From Ghiorsea bivora (lineage in GTDB: Bacteria; Pseudomonadota; Zetaproteobacteria; Mariprofundales; Mariprofundaceae), in assembly GCF_000744415.1 (NCBI RefSeq), contig NZ_JQLW01000009.1, positions 62,001 to 126,000 on the forward strand: 64,000 nucleotides of DNA, written 5' to 3'. The position numbers and the translations under genes were made by a program. The notes below the pieces were generated by a model that saw nothing but the letters and a program-made list of their open reading frames with translations, did no database searches and was not told the DNA's origin. This document shows, in pieces, positions 27,990 to 36,674 of this stretch (positions within the stretch are counted from its first letter, which is position 1; the number at the start of each line of letters is the position of its first letter).

Positions 27990-29413
27990 TCATATTTTAT
28001 TCTCCTTATTGGAGACTCGCTTTCAAGAAATCCTTTCTGTTGATGTTTCATTGAAACATAGCGTATAGTGTTGACCTCAATTTGGAGTAAAATTTTATTT
28101 TTAATAAAGGCTTGGACTAGCCCTATCTGTAGCATAAAGAAACAAGCTATCACGGGGTTTGTTAGCTTTGGTCCAGCAAATGAGGTTACCAATAAATAAA
28201 TCACAATGACATGTAGTGCCCAACAATATGCTCTGACACCTCGTGGCGCCACATGAAAACATTTTTTATTATACCTTAAAATTGACAAGAAAATAAAGAG
28301 ATAGAACAGAAGCCCTAAAGAACCATACTCAGCCCAAATTTGTGGCCATAATGTATCAATCGTTGCCATTTCCTCAAAAGAAAAACCACCGAATTTAAAA
28401 TCATACTCATCATATATTTTACTATTATTAAAAATACGTGCCGTTGAACCACCAAAGTAGCCCCCACCCACACCTACAAAAGGATGATCACTTAATATTT
28501 CTAATGATTTAAAGGTGGCATAGTACCTAAGGTATTCACCCTCGGGTATAACCGTGTATTGTTTGTTGCCAGCATTTGAAGTAATACCTGCAAAAATAAT
28601 TACAATCATGATTACAAAAAAAACTAGCAATTTCTTTAACTTTACAAATAAAGAAACACCATAGATATGAAGTGCTGATAGCATCACAGCAATCATCAAG
28701 CCAGCTATTGCCTGTCTAGATACGGTCAATACTATTCCAACCACGCCGATACCTATAAGAGCAAAAAACTTCTTGCGTGAAATTTTAACCCCTACAATCC
28801 TATAACCAAGAATTAATGCTAAAAAGAAGACCATGTAATCAGCATAAACATTTACAGATGTAAATAGGCCCGATACCCTCGTTATACCATAACGTACATC
28901 CACCCGGTCTATAAAAAAATTTAATAAGGAGCCACCAAGCAACTCTTGAAGGAAGCCAACAAAGATATGGAGCAAAATAAGGCCTAAAACAAGTTTTTCT
29001 AACAAAATTATTTTTTTATGGCTTAGCAAAAGGTGCCTTCCTATTACATAAGCCATATATCCTTTTGTAACTTCGATAAATCCAAAAACACCATAAAGTA
29101 CATTATTAGAATTTAAAAAAACTGACGCAACGGATATAAATAAAAACAGCAAAAAATATTTAAAGTGCTTTTCAAGAGATATGTGGAATGTTCCATTATA
29201 TAAGTAAGCAACGCTCAAAAACAAAAACAAAATCAGTAAAAAAAGTTCATCTATACTGTTAAGAAATGAAACACCTGTATTTCTAACCAAAACACCCTGG
29301 ATATTTAATACTATAATAAATACACAAATCGCTAAGAATGCACCAGCCCTGTGCCTTACACCTGCTAAAACAGAGCCTGCCCCTCTCTTACCTATCGAAA
29401 GACTATTACGCAT
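27986..29413 (-). CDS. O-antigen ligase/polymerase-like membrane protein (Wzy-type)
   Basis: A 475-residue protein with about ten to twelve membrane helices and a larger periplasmic loop containing HPFVGVGGGYFGGS (about 310-323), the Wzy_C/O-antigen-ligase-type signature. In a Wzx/Wzy pathway it joins repeat units on undecaprenyl pyrophosphate in the periplasm. With Wzx and Wzz in the same locus, polymerase is more likely than ligase. It overlaps the sulfotransferase gene upstream by 8 nt. Confidence 0.8.
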   Translation of the reverse strand: MRNSLSIGKRGAGSVLAGVRHRAGAFLAICVFIIVLNIQGVLVRNTGVSFLNSIDELFLLILFLFLSVAYLYNGTFHISLEKHFKYFLLFLFISVASVFLNSNNVLYGVFGFIEVTKGYMAYVIGRHLLLSHKKIILLEKLVLGLILLHIFVGFLQELLGGSLLNFFIDRVDVRYGITRVSGLFTSVNVYADYMVFFLALILGYRIVGVKISRKKFFALIGIGVVGIVLTVSRQAIAGLMIAVMLSALHIYGVSLFVKLKKLLVFFVIMIVIIFAGITSNAGNKQYTVIPEGEYLRYYATFKSLEILSDHPFVGVGGGYFGGSTARIFNNSKIYDEYDFKFGGFSFEEMATIDTLWPQIWAEYGSLGLLFYLFIFLSILRYNKKCFHVAPRGVRAYCWALHVIVIYLLVTSFAGPKLTNPVIACFFMLQIGLVQAFIKNKILLQIEVNTIRYVSMKHQQKGFLESESPIRRIKYE

Positions 29414-30395
29414 ACTTAAAGTATTTAAGCATTTCTTTTCCTACCACTTGTTCAACAGTCAATACCTCATCAGGGGACAAAATACTTGTGTACTTTCCAA
29501 TTGAAGATGTGGTAAGCGGCTTTGAAATATTATCGTGATGATTATGCGTGCCAACATCTCCAAGTTTATCAGACGCCTTATAAAACTCATTCATCGCAGG
29601 GCTATACTTTATCCCTAAAAAACTACATATACACGAAAGGTTTGGCTCTGGCTCACGTACCAAGTCCTCATATCGGACTTGAAGAAACTGTTCCGCTGGT
29701 ATTTTCCTAGACAATGAAAGAGCATTGCAAACCGATGCTTTCCAAAATTTCGCTGCATCTTTATACGAGTCATAAAGACCCGCTGACACATAAGAGCAAA
29801 CCACATCTCGTGGGTCTCGTACAATATGAACAAACTGCGCCTTGGGGAAAACATTAAATACCTTCCCGATATGAATTGTATTAATTGGTGTTTTCTCTCC
29901 CCATCGAACGTAACCATCTCCTTTCTGGAGATTGTACTCTTGATAAACAACATCAATAATTGACGATAAGCTTCTTTCTTGGACAGGTAAAGACCTCACT
30001 TTTCTATGAGCCAAAGCAAGGTTTATATCCCACGTATAAAACTCTTTATATGCTTCAAACTCACCGATAATTAGAGCTGACAACCTGTCCCACGGCAAAT
30101 GGGAGTATGCTTTAAACAAGCGAATAATTCTGGGCCAAACATATGATTCTGGAGGAATTGAGACCTGTTCGCCCGCACAAAGCATGGATCGAAGAAGGGT
30201 GTTCCCAGAGCGACCACAACCTATGATAAAAAAAGGTTCGCTGACTTCTCGTTTTATCCTGCAGGCAAGAGGGTATCTAAAGCGCCATAGGTTCAATAGC
30301 TGTATTACTCTATCAGCATATGTAACCATCACTAAAGGTAACTTAGCTTTTATTAAGGTTTGATTTATATTTCGGCTATTTTTTATTTTATTCAA
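29406..30395 (-). CDS. PAPS-dependent sulfotransferase family protein
   Basis: A 329-residue sulfotransferase. The 5'-phosphosulfate-binding loop is FFIIGCGRSGNTLLRSML (about 51-68) and the 3'-phosphate-binding motif is VHIVRDPRDVVCSYVS (about 185-200). No signal peptide is visible, so it would act in the cytoplasm, where PAPS is made. Bacterial homologues sulfate sugars or lipids; its place between the polymerase and acetyltransferase genes suggests a sulfated repeat unit. Acceptor unknown. Confidence 0.85.
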   Translation of the reverse strand: MNKIKNSRNINQTLIKAKLPLVMVTYADRVIQLLNLWRFRYPLACRIKREVSEPFFIIGCGRSGNTLLRSMLCAGEQVSIPPESYVWPRIIRLFKAYSHLPWDRLSALIIGEFEAYKEFYTWDINLALAHRKVRSLPVQERSLSSIIDVVYQEYNLQKGDGYVRWGEKTPINTIHIGKVFNVFPKAQFVHIVRDPRDVVCSYVSAGLYDSYKDAAKFWKASVCNALSLSRKIPAEQFLQVRYEDLVREPEPNLSCICSFLGIKYSPAMNEFYKASDKLGDVGTHNHHDNISKPLTTSSIGKYTSILSPDEVLTVEQVVGKEMLKYFKYA

Positions 30396-30447
30396 ATTTA
30401 TCTACAAGACTCAAAAATATGAGGGCTCCTTTTAATATCCATTAAAC

Positions 30448-30957
30448 TCATGTTATATCTCGTATCTTTTTAGCGGGTACGCCGCCCCAAATTTCATTAT
30501 AACCAATGTTTTTTGTCACAACTGAGTTTGCAGCAACAACTGCACCATCACCAATATGTATTCCCTCTCTGATAAATACATTATCACCAAGCCAAACATG
30601 GTTCCCAATCAAAATATCTTCTTCTTTTCTAATGTTGGGACCATTTTCATCAGGAGTATATTTCTTAAAATCATGCGTACGCGCCTTAATCTTAACATTG
30701 TTTCCAATTGCGCAATATTCACCAATCACTATCTTTGAATTTACACCTGCAAAAAGTTGGCAGTACTCGCCAAGGTATGTCCCCTGAGCAATAAATACAT
30801 TCTTCTCAATGGTACACAACGAACCAATTCTTGCTTTTGAACTAATACCTTTAACGTTTCTTCGTATAAGCAAGTTGTGAAATTTTATAGCCCGTCGGTA
30901 CAAAAAGTATGCCACCTCATCGACCAAAGGGATATAGCTAGACTTATAAAAATTCAC
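30448..30957 (-). CDS. Hexapeptide-repeat acyl/acetyltransferase
   Basis: A 169-residue left-handed beta-helix acetyltransferase. Hexapeptide repeats run from ARIGSLCTIEKNVFIAQGTY to GNHVWLGDNVFIREGIHIGD, then VVAANSVVTKN and WGGVPAKKIRD, the usual C-terminal cap. The catalytic His is likely in the loop ARTHDFKKY (about 92-100). It would O- or N-acetylate a sugar using acetyl-CoA. The start overlaps the flippase stop by 4 nt. Confidence 0.88.
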   Translation of the reverse strand: MNFYKSSYIPLVDEVAYFLYRRAIKFHNLLIRRNVKGISSKARIGSLCTIEKNVFIAQGTYLGEYCQLFAGVNSKIVIGEYCAIGNNVKIKARTHDFKKYTPDENGPNIRKEEDILIGNHVWLGDNVFIREGIHIGDGAVVAANSVVTKNIGYNEIWGGVPAKKIRDIT

Positions 30958-32210
30958 CTCAAAACTCCATGTACTCGCGCATAGTAAAATAGACTACCAT
31001 TCCATAAAAGTGTCGAAGTCAAAGTAGCCACTCCAGCTCCTATTAAACCAAGCAACGGAATCAGTACTGCATTTAGAATCATATTAACTAATAGAGAAAT
31101 TGATATGACTTTCGCAACAAGTTCTTGCGAATCTGTCAGGTTCAATAAATAACCTATTGGACCAAAAGCACTAGACACAACAAAGGTTCCACTCACTATC
31201 CATAATACAATGTATGCCAAAGAAAACTCTTCTCCAAATAGCCCTAAAAAAAAATCAGAAAATATAATGAGAAGTAAAGACAATGGAATAGCAGCCATCA
31301 GTATTATTTTAACTGAACTATAGTATATCCGTTTAATTTCAAAAGTGTCTTGTTTGACATACGCCTTCGATATTTTGGGCGCAATAAAGCCATTGATTGA
31401 AGCCAGTACAAATGTCCCAAGCAGAGAGAGCTTTAAACATGCTGCATATATCCCTACTTGCGTTTCATCAAGGTAATAACTAATCATAAAACTATCCACA
31501 TTCCCCATTAAAAACATCATTGATGTTGTAAATAACATAGGATACGAATACTTTAATATTTTTCTATCGTATGAAGCTACTCTAAAAATATTCACATGTT
31601 TATGGCTCAGGAATCTGTATAAGTGGAACGTCATAACAAACGTAATACCGACCAAGACCATGTAAAGAACCCATACGGGGTCGGGCTTATTACCCAATAA
31701 ATATATAAAGCCTGCCAATGTAATTAATAAAAGTAAATTCTGTGAAACATTCCTATACAAGGAATAAACCTTCAAATCTTGAAACCCTCTAAATATTTCA
31801 GGAATAACATTAAAAAATGTAAACGGAACCATCAACAGAGCCAATGCAAAAATATAGTTCTTTGCATCGAAACTTTTAAAAATATATTGGTCTAATAATG
31901 ACGAAGCCAGCATGAGGAAAAACATGGATGCAATAGACCCAACAAACAAAAGCTTGAATACTTGTTGAATAAACCCCGCAGCCAATATCTTATCATTTTC
32001 AATTTCTGGGATAACCCTCAGCACATACATATCCAAACCCAGTCTCGAAAACACTGTCCCAAAGGTAATCAGTGCCAATACCAGATTAAATACACCTAGG
32101 CTTGAAGCACCATAATGCCTAGCAATGATTAAATGCACACCAAAAAGTGAGGCTGCCCCCAATACCTTGAAAATAAAGATAAGTGCAGAGCCTTTTAAAA
32201 TATCTTTCAT
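30954..32210 (-). CDS. Wzx-type oligosaccharide flippase
   Basis: A 418-residue MOP-superfamily flippase with about twelve membrane helices. It starts MKDILKGSALIFIFKVLGAA followed by LFGVHLIIARHYGASSLGVF, the family's N-terminal pattern. It moves undecaprenyl-linked repeat units to the periplasmic face, feeding the polymerase. It is slightly short of the common 450-480 residues but appears complete. It lies 9 nt downstream of wecC. Confidence 0.88.
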   Translation of the reverse strand: MKDILKGSALIFIFKVLGAASLFGVHLIIARHYGASSLGVFNLVLALITFGTVFSRLGLDMYVLRVIPEIENDKILAAGFIQQVFKLLFVGSIASMFFLMLASSLLDQYIFKSFDAKNYIFALALLMVPFTFFNVIPEIFRGFQDLKVYSLYRNVSQNLLLLITLAGFIYLLGNKPDPVWVLYMVLVGITFVMTFHLYRFLSHKHVNIFRVASYDRKILKYSYPMLFTTSMMFLMGNVDSFMISYYLDETQVGIYAACLKLSLLGTFVLASINGFIAPKISKAYVKQDTFEIKRIYYSSVKIILMAAIPLSLLLIIFSDFFLGLFGEEFSLAYIVLWIVSGTFVVSSAFGPIGYLLNLTDSQELVAKVISISLLVNMILNAVLIPLLGLIGAGVATLTSTLLWNGSLFYYARVHGVLR

Positions 32211-32219
32211 ATATACAAG

Positions 32220-33452
32220 TTAGCTCTTCAAAACACCACAAAAATCAAATACTTCTTTAGTCAGCACATCAAAATCATCAAAACCTTTATGTGCAACCAA
32301 ACACACAATAATATCCGCCTTTTCTACTGCTAAATTAGGAGCTGTAATATCCAAATCTTTATGGTTTTCAATATTCGGTTCTACAGCTAAAACATCCAAC
32401 CCTTCTTGGATTAAACCTTTGGTAATATAAAGCGCAGGTGACTCCCTCAAATCATCAATATCAGGTTTGAATGCAAGACCCATACATGCAACAACAGGTT
32501 TCTTGTTATTCTTAGCTTCAAACACCAAGGCTGCATTTTTAACCTTCTCAATAACCCAATCTGCTTTATAATCATTGGTTCTTCTGGCTTGCTCAATCAT
32601 TTTGGCTTTGCCGTTCGCCTTATCGACAATAAACCAAGGATCAACGGATATACAATGCCCACCCACCCCACAACCAGGGTTTAAAACATTTACCCTTGGA
32701 TGCCTATTAGCTAATGCAATCAATTCCCGCGTATCAATATCCAAATCATCACATAACATGGATAATTCGTTAGCAAAAGCAATATTTACATCTCTAAATG
32801 AGTTTTCTGTAAGCTTCGCCATTTCAGCAGTTTTCGCATTGGTTTCTAAAACAGTACCTTCCACAAAGGTTCTGTAAAATTCAGCAGCAACCTTTGTCGA
32901 CTCATCATTTATTCCACCAACCACACGGTCATTTTCAACCAGTTCGCGCATAATATGCCCTGGCAACACACGCTCGGGGGAGTGTGCAATATAGACTTCA
33001 TTAATATCCACACCTTCATTTTGAAGGACTTGAGCCATTTTATCCGTTGTTCCGACAGGTGAAGTTGATTCCAAAAGAATCAGGTTTCCTTTACGAATAT
33101 ATGGTGCTATCGCCTTTGTAGCTGAAATGACGTAGTCGATATTAGGAATGGGTGAGTTTGTCATTTCATTCATTTTATCATGATGAAATGGTGTTGGTAC
33201 TGCAATCATAAAGACATCTGCTTCAGCAGGCACCATATTGGCAGTTAATTTTCCAGAGTTCACAGCAGAATGAACAAATGTATCCAATTCTGGCTCAACA
33301 ATATGAATCTTTCCCTGGTTAATAATATCAACTGCATGTTTATCAACATCTACACCATGCACCCGATAGCCCCTGTTGGCTAATAACGCCGCTGTTGGAA
33401 GACCAATATAACCCAACCCAATCATTGTTACTGTAGTTACTTTATTGTTCAC
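32220..33452 (-). CDS. wecC: UDP-N-acetyl-D-mannosamine dehydrogenase
   Basis: A 410-residue UDP-sugar dehydrogenase that oxidises UDP-ManNAc to UDP-ManNAcA in two NAD-dependent steps. NAD motif [19 protein letters not shown] lies at the N-terminus, [11 protein letters not shown] in the middle, and the catalytic Cys in [17 protein letters not shown] (about 256-272). Its start overlaps the wecB 3' end by 11 nt, and it works directly after WecB. WecC-type versus UDP-GlcNAc dehydrogenase is assigned from the wecB pairing and overall similarity. Confidence 0.9.
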   Translation of the reverse strand: MNNKVTTVTMIGLGYIGLPTAALLANRGYRVHGVDVDKHAVDIINQGKIHIVEPELDTFVHSAVNSGKLTANMVPAEADVFMIAVPTPFHHDKMNEMTNSPIPNIDYVISATKAIAPYIRKGNLILLESTSPVGTTDKMAQVLQNEGVDINEVYIAHSPERVLPGHIMRELVENDRVVGGINDESTKVAAEFYRTFVEGTVLETNAKTAEMAKLTENSFRDVNIAFANELSMLCDDLDIDTRELIALANRHPRVNVLNPGCGVGGHCISVDPWFIVDKANGKAKMIEQARRTNDYKADWVIEKVKNAALVFEAKNNKKPVVACMGLAFKPDIDDLRESPALYITKGLIQEGLDVLAVEPNIENHKDLDITAPNLAVEKADIIVCLVAHKGFDDFDVLTKEVFDFCGVLKS

Positions 33453-34563
33453 GACTTAAAACCTCACAAATTTTCCTAGCAGCCATCCCGTCACCATAAG
33501 GGTTGTGGGACTTACTCATTTGTTTATATGCTTCCTGATTGTCTAAAAGCCTAAAGACTTCTGACACGATTTTTTCTTGGTTTGTTCCCACAAGTCGAAC
33601 CGTGCCAGCATCGACTGCTTCTGGGCGCTCTGTTGTATCCCTCATCACCAAAACAGGTTTGCCAAGCGATGGTGCCTCTTCTTGAATGCCGCCAGAGTCT
33701 GTCAAAATAAGATATGACTCCTTCATCAGCCACACAAATGGCAAGTAGTCCTGAGGTTCAATCAAGTGAATATTTGAACAATCACCAATAATACGTTTCA
33801 CAGGTTCTTGCACATTGGGGTTCAAATGTACAGGGTATACAATTTCCACATTGTCATGCTTCGCTATTTCTAACAAAGCATGACAAATACTCTCAAAACC
33901 CATCCCGAAATTTTCTCTTCTATGACCCGTAACTAAAATCATCCTTTTCTGTTTTTGTAAAAAGGAAAAATGCTTACCAATATTAGCATTAAGGTATGAA
34001 TCTGCATCAAGCCTTTGAACCACATTAAGTAAAGCATCAATAACTGTGTTCCCGGTAACCACAATAGAGGATTCAGAGCAACCTTCCGACAAGAGGTTTT
34101 CTTTAGCTACTTGTGTTGGTGCAAAATGTATTGTTGCAAGCCTGCCCACCAGCCGTCTGTTCATTTCTTCGGGCCAAGGTGAATAAATGTCATTCGTCCT
34201 AAGTCCAGCCTCTACATGTGCAACGGGAACTTTCGCATAAAACGCGGCTAAGCTGGCTGCCATTGCTGTCGAAGTATCACCGTGAACAACAACAAAGTCG
34301 GGCCTCCACTCGCTCAACACATCACGCATACCAACCAGAACACGGTTGGTGATATCGGTAAGGTCTTGCCCTGACTTCATTAAGTTTAAATCATATTCGG
34401 GTACGATTTTAAAAAGATTAAGTACCTGATCTAACATCTCTCTGTGCTGTGCTGTAACACAAACCTTAACTTCAATGGCTTGGTGAGCGGCAAGAAGGTT
34501 AATCACAGGTGCCATTTTTATTGCTTCAGGTCGTGTTCCAAAAACTGCAAGTATCTTTCTCAT
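33442..34563 (-). CDS. wecB: UDP-N-acetylglucosamine 2-epimerase (non-hydrolysing)
   Basis: A 373-residue epimerase that interconverts UDP-GlcNAc and UDP-ManNAc. Signatures: [15 protein letters not shown] at the N-terminus, [20 protein letters not shown] (about 93-112), [22 protein letters not shown] and [20 protein letters not shown] (about 285-304). Full length. It is the first gene of the downstream half of the polysaccharide locus and follows about 380 bp of repeat-rich, fragment-filled DNA. Confidence 0.95.
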   Translation of the reverse strand: MRKILAVFGTRPEAIKMAPVINLLAAHQAIEVKVCVTAQHREMLDQVLNLFKIVPEYDLNLMKSGQDLTDITNRVLVGMRDVLSEWRPDFVVVHGDTSTAMAASLAAFYAKVPVAHVEAGLRTNDIYSPWPEEMNRRLVGRLATIHFAPTQVAKENLLSEGCSESSIVVTGNTVIDALLNVVQRLDADSYLNANIGKHFSFLQKQKRMILVTGHRRENFGMGFESICHALLEIAKHDNVEIVYPVHLNPNVQEPVKRIIGDCSNIHLIEPQDYLPFVWLMKESYLILTDSGGIQEEAPSLGKPVLVMRDTTERPEAVDAGTVRLVGTNQEKIVSEVFRLLDNQEAYKQMSKSHNPYGDGMAARKICEVLSREQ

Positions 34564-34602
34564 TAAACTAGCCTCTCTTTAAGGCAATAGCTCATAATGC
34601 CC

Positions 34603-34663
34603 CCTTCCATAAATACCATCTTCACCTAAATATTCCCCCACTTGCACTTCAATCATTTGTAAA
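34603..34663 (-). pseudogene. Duplicated fragment of the manC 3' end
   Basis: About 60 bp closely matches the last codons of manC at 36681-36759, including a run of 30 identical bases around TTCCCCCACTTGCACTTCAA, with roughly 17 bp deleted inside. It is not expressed as a protein. Together with the hepT fragment at 34748 it shows that this interval was made by duplication of the manC-mntA-hepT segment. Confidence 0.75.
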
Positions 34664-34664
34664 T

Positions 34665-34689
34665 ACAAAAGGGGTCAGAGCCCTTTTGT
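34665..34689 (+). repeat. GGGTCAG-core palindrome, variant F
   Basis: A 25-bp palindrome whose arms are ACAAAAGGG and CCCTTTTGT with the centre GTCAGAG. It has the same length and shared AAGGGGTCAG core as copies A-E, but different arms. It sits directly between two duplicated gene fragments. Confidence 0.65.
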
Positions 34690-34747
34690 TGTATCTCGGT
34701 TTTATTCATGGCTCAGCACCCTTCCATCGATGCCCTTCCATATTTAC

Positions 34748-34806
34748 AACACATACTAACGATCATTATTTTTCTGCAAAGCAGCATAAGCGACCTTGGC
34801 AAACTG
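34748..34806 (-). repeat. 59-bp perfect direct repeat (hepT 3' end duplicate)
   Basis: Identical over 59 bp to 35839-35897, which contains the last 17 codons of hepT. The copy here is an orphan. The interval 34564-34946 otherwise holds only the manC fragment, the two GGGTCAG elements and AT-rich filler. Confidence 0.85.
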
Positions 34807-34954
34807 AAAGCATTAGGGTCAGGTCTTGTTTCGCGGATATTATGCTTAAACCACCCATAAATTTTTCTTCTTTTCCGTGTTTAACCCTCAATACAGCTAA
34901 ATTGAATGCAGCAGCTATTTTATTGTCTGAAACCGCCAGTACATCATTAAACAT
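34766..34954 (-). CDS. Small reading frame downstream of HEPN protein, doubtful
   Basis: An ATG at 34954 overlaps the preceding HEPN stop and opens 62 codons (MFNDVLAVSDNKIAAAFNLA ... LRVKHGKEEKFMGG). The first 40 codons look protein-like; the frame then runs through a GGGTCAG repeat and the hepT fragment. It may be a third module gene truncated by the repeat. Family not recognised. Confidence 0.25.
   Translation of the reverse strand: MFNDVLAVSDNKIAAAFNLAVLRVKHGKEEKFMGGLSIISAKQDLTLMLSVCQGRLCCFAEK
34807..34847 (+). repeat. GGGTCAG-core element, variant G
   Basis: AAGCAT and ATGCTT arms enclose TTAGGGTCAGGTCTTGTTTC. It shares AAAGCA, TAGGG, TCAGG, CTTG and TTCGCG blocks with variant H at 35757, so the two belong to one subfamily. 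Both flank the same HEPN/MNT module. Confidence 0.55.
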
Positions 34955-35408
34955 ATCTGCTCGCAAAAGCTTCCACCGCACGAAGTGTAGCAAGCAACTC
35001 ACCTGCAAGAGAGAAAGCCTTATTTAAAATCGCAGCCTGCATGTCTGGGTCATCAGGGTATTCATGTGAAAACGCATTGCGCATTTCTCGCAACATCAGC
35101 CACTGCTCTGCCGAAGGAATAGCACCAATTTTCTCCAAACGATTCAGCTTATCAACAAAAGCATCCAGCCCACCAGGTTCTTTTGCCAAATCCAATACTG
35201 TAGGAAACAGCTTTGCCCCCATCACATCCTGAAGTTTCGCAAAACGCACAGTAAACTGATCTAGAATTGCCATCTCAACATCTGTCAACTGCCCCAAAGT
35301 ATCTGCTGAAAAAGGTAAATGCTTTTCCATCGCCTGCATTGCCCAAACCAACCTATCAGCATGACGCTGGCAGATACTTAATGTTTCAGTATATACAGTA
35401 GACTTCAC
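34947..35408 (-). CDS. HEPN-fold toxin-like protein (HepT-like)
   Basis: A 153-residue helical protein with the RNase-type HEPN motif R-X4-H in LREMRNAFSHEYPDDP (about 108-123). It pairs with the nucleotidyltransferase immediately upstream, whose stop overlaps its GTG start. By analogy with HepT/MntA, it would be an RNase held inactive by AMP transfer to a Tyr near the HEPN motif; a Tyr lies in HEYPDDP. The sequence is unlike the second HepT at 35847, so it is an independent module and not a copy. Confidence 0.75.
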   Translation of the reverse strand: MKSTVYTETLSICQRHADRLVWAMQAMEKHLPFSADTLGQLTDVEMAILDQFTVRFAKLQDVMGAKLFPTVLDLAKEPGGLDAFVDKLNRLEKIGAIPSAEQWLMLREMRNAFSHEYPDDPDMQAAILNKAFSLAGELLATLRAVEAFASRYV

Positions 35409-35713
35409 AACAACATTTCCCCTGTTTCTTTCGCAATCTGATATATGGGTAAACCCGCATCATGCTTACGCCTATTCAACACAACATCAATCTTTTGTTC
35501 GCCCAACACCCTGTGCATTTCAAGCAGAAACTTTAACTTGGCATCAACAAGTGCAGTAGCATCCTGTATCTTCGGCTCAATATACAAATCAATATCGCCA
35601 CCCCTTTGTCCATCATCAACCCGAGAACCAAAAAGCCACACATGCGAACCTTCCCCGAAAAACATAGGCACCTTTTGCTGAATCTGCGAAACTTGAAATG
35701 CAGTTAAGCGCAT
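35405..35713 (-). CDS. MNT-type minimal nucleotidyltransferase (antitoxin)
   Basis: A 102-residue nucleotidyltransferase-fold protein with VWLFGSRVDDGQRGGDIDLY (about 25-44), giving the GSR and D-X-D residues of the MNT catalytic centre. It precedes the HEPN gene with a GTGA overlap. MntA-type proteins neutralise HepT by adding AMP to it. The start ATG has no clear ribosome-binding site. Confidence 0.8.
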   Translation of the reverse strand: MRLTAFQVSQIQQKVPMFFGEGSHVWLFGSRVDDGQRGGDIDLYIEPKIQDATALVDAKLKFLLEMHRVLGEQKIDVVLNRRKHDAGLPIYQIAKETGEMLL

Positions 35714-35756
35714 AAAAACACCACATTCATCATTTCAAGTACCAAGCCACAGTTTT

Positions 35757-35790
35757 AAAGCACTAGGGGTCAGGGCTTGATTCGCGCTTT
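35757..35790 (+). repeat. GGGTCAG-core element, variant H
   Basis: AAAGC and GCTTT arms enclose TAGGGGTCAGGGCTTGATTC. It lies just upstream of the first MNT gene and just downstream of the second HepT, at a module boundary. It is similar to variant G. Confidence 0.55.
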
Positions 35791-35838
35791 TAATCACAAT
35801 TTGATTCAGCTTATCTATTAATGATTTTCTATAGCTAA

Positions 35839-35897
35839 AACACATACTAACGATCATTATTTTTCTGCAAAGCAGCATAAGCGACCTTGGCAAACTG
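35839..35897 (-). repeat. 59-bp perfect direct repeat (in hepT 3' end)
   Basis: The native copy of the repeat found at 34748-34806, covering the last codons and stop of hepT. The two copies lie 1,091 bp apart and bracket the other HEPN/MNT module. Confidence 0.85.
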
Positions 35898-36278
35898 TGT
35901 GAAGTCACCCAAATGGTATTGGCAAATAGCATACATCACCTGCCAATCTATTGCCTCATATTGATGCACGGCAACATTCCGAAAGCCAACAGATTTCCGC
36001 ATACGCTCAGCAAGCTTTTCATCCAAATGACCATGTTGTGCCAACGCATCAAACATGCCACCCATGGTATTCGGTGCTGATATTTCTTCCAAACTTGCAA
36101 TCCAATGCGCTGCAATATCAACACTTAACTGCACTGCTCGCGTCAAATTCAATGTGATAATATCTTGTAGGTCTACATCATTCATCAACTGAGCAACATC
36201 CTGTGGACATTTCTCCTCAATTCTCAATAAACACTTGCGTAAAGACTCTAGCTTTTCTTCAACAACTAACCTATCCAT
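35847..36278 (-). CDS. hepT: HepT-family HEPN toxin (DUF86)
   Basis: A 143-residue HepT. The HEPN motif with its modifiable Tyr is RNVAVHQYEAIDW (about 101-113), matching the RX4HXY signature of HepT RNases that MntA inactivates by oligo-AMPylation. The preceding helix block LTRAVQLSVDIAAHWIA is typical of DUF86. It overlaps mntA by 13 nt. The complete pair seems functional. Confidence 0.88.
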   Translation of the reverse strand: MDRLVVEEKLESLRKCLLRIEEKCPQDVAQLMNDVDLQDIITLNLTRAVQLSVDIAAHWIASLEEISAPNTMGGMFDALAQHGHLDEKLAERMRKSVGFRNVAVHQYEAIDWQVMYAICQYHLGDFTQFAKVAYAALQKNNDR

Positions 36279-36670
36279 GCAGCCCTCCGCGCATCCAAAA
36301 TACGCTGGCGATATGGCATAAAATCAGCTTGTTCAAAAACATGCTGGCTAAGTAAATTGCCAAACATCGTCGCATTGCCAACAAGCTGCTTTCCATGCAA
36401 CACGATTTGCCCCAACAAAGGCTCTCCAACCACCTTAAGATCAACCAAATCTACAGCGCGGCCCATCACAAGCGCAATATCTTCAACCATACGTATCTTT
36501 TCATCGACATCCAACACATGATCCAAAGCAACTGCCAAGTCAACATCACTCTCTGCATGTGCTTGCCCACGAGCCAATGAGCCAAAAAGAATAGCTTGCT
36601 GAATTTCGGGATGTTGTTGCAAATATTGCAGCAATGGCTTGTATGTTTGCTGTGCAACATGCTGCGTCAT
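36266..36670 (-). CDS. mntA: MntA-type nucleotidyltransferase antitoxin
   Basis: A 134-residue MNT protein with AILFGSLARGQAHAESDVDL (about 27-46), the GSX10DXD centre that transfers AMP to HepT. I chose the ATG at 36670, which follows GGGAGG with suitable spacing and begins 4 nt after the manC stop. Longer starts would lie inside manC. The arrangement places the toxin-antitoxin pair in the polysaccharide transcription unit. Confidence 0.85.
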   Translation of the reverse strand: MTQHVAQQTYKPLLQYLQQHPEIQQAILFGSLARGQAHAESDVDLAVALDHVLDVDEKIRMVEDIALVMGRAVDLVDLKVVGEPLLGQIVLHGKQLVGNATMFGNLLSQHVFEQADFMPYRQRILDARRAAWIG

Positions 36671-36674
36671 ATGC

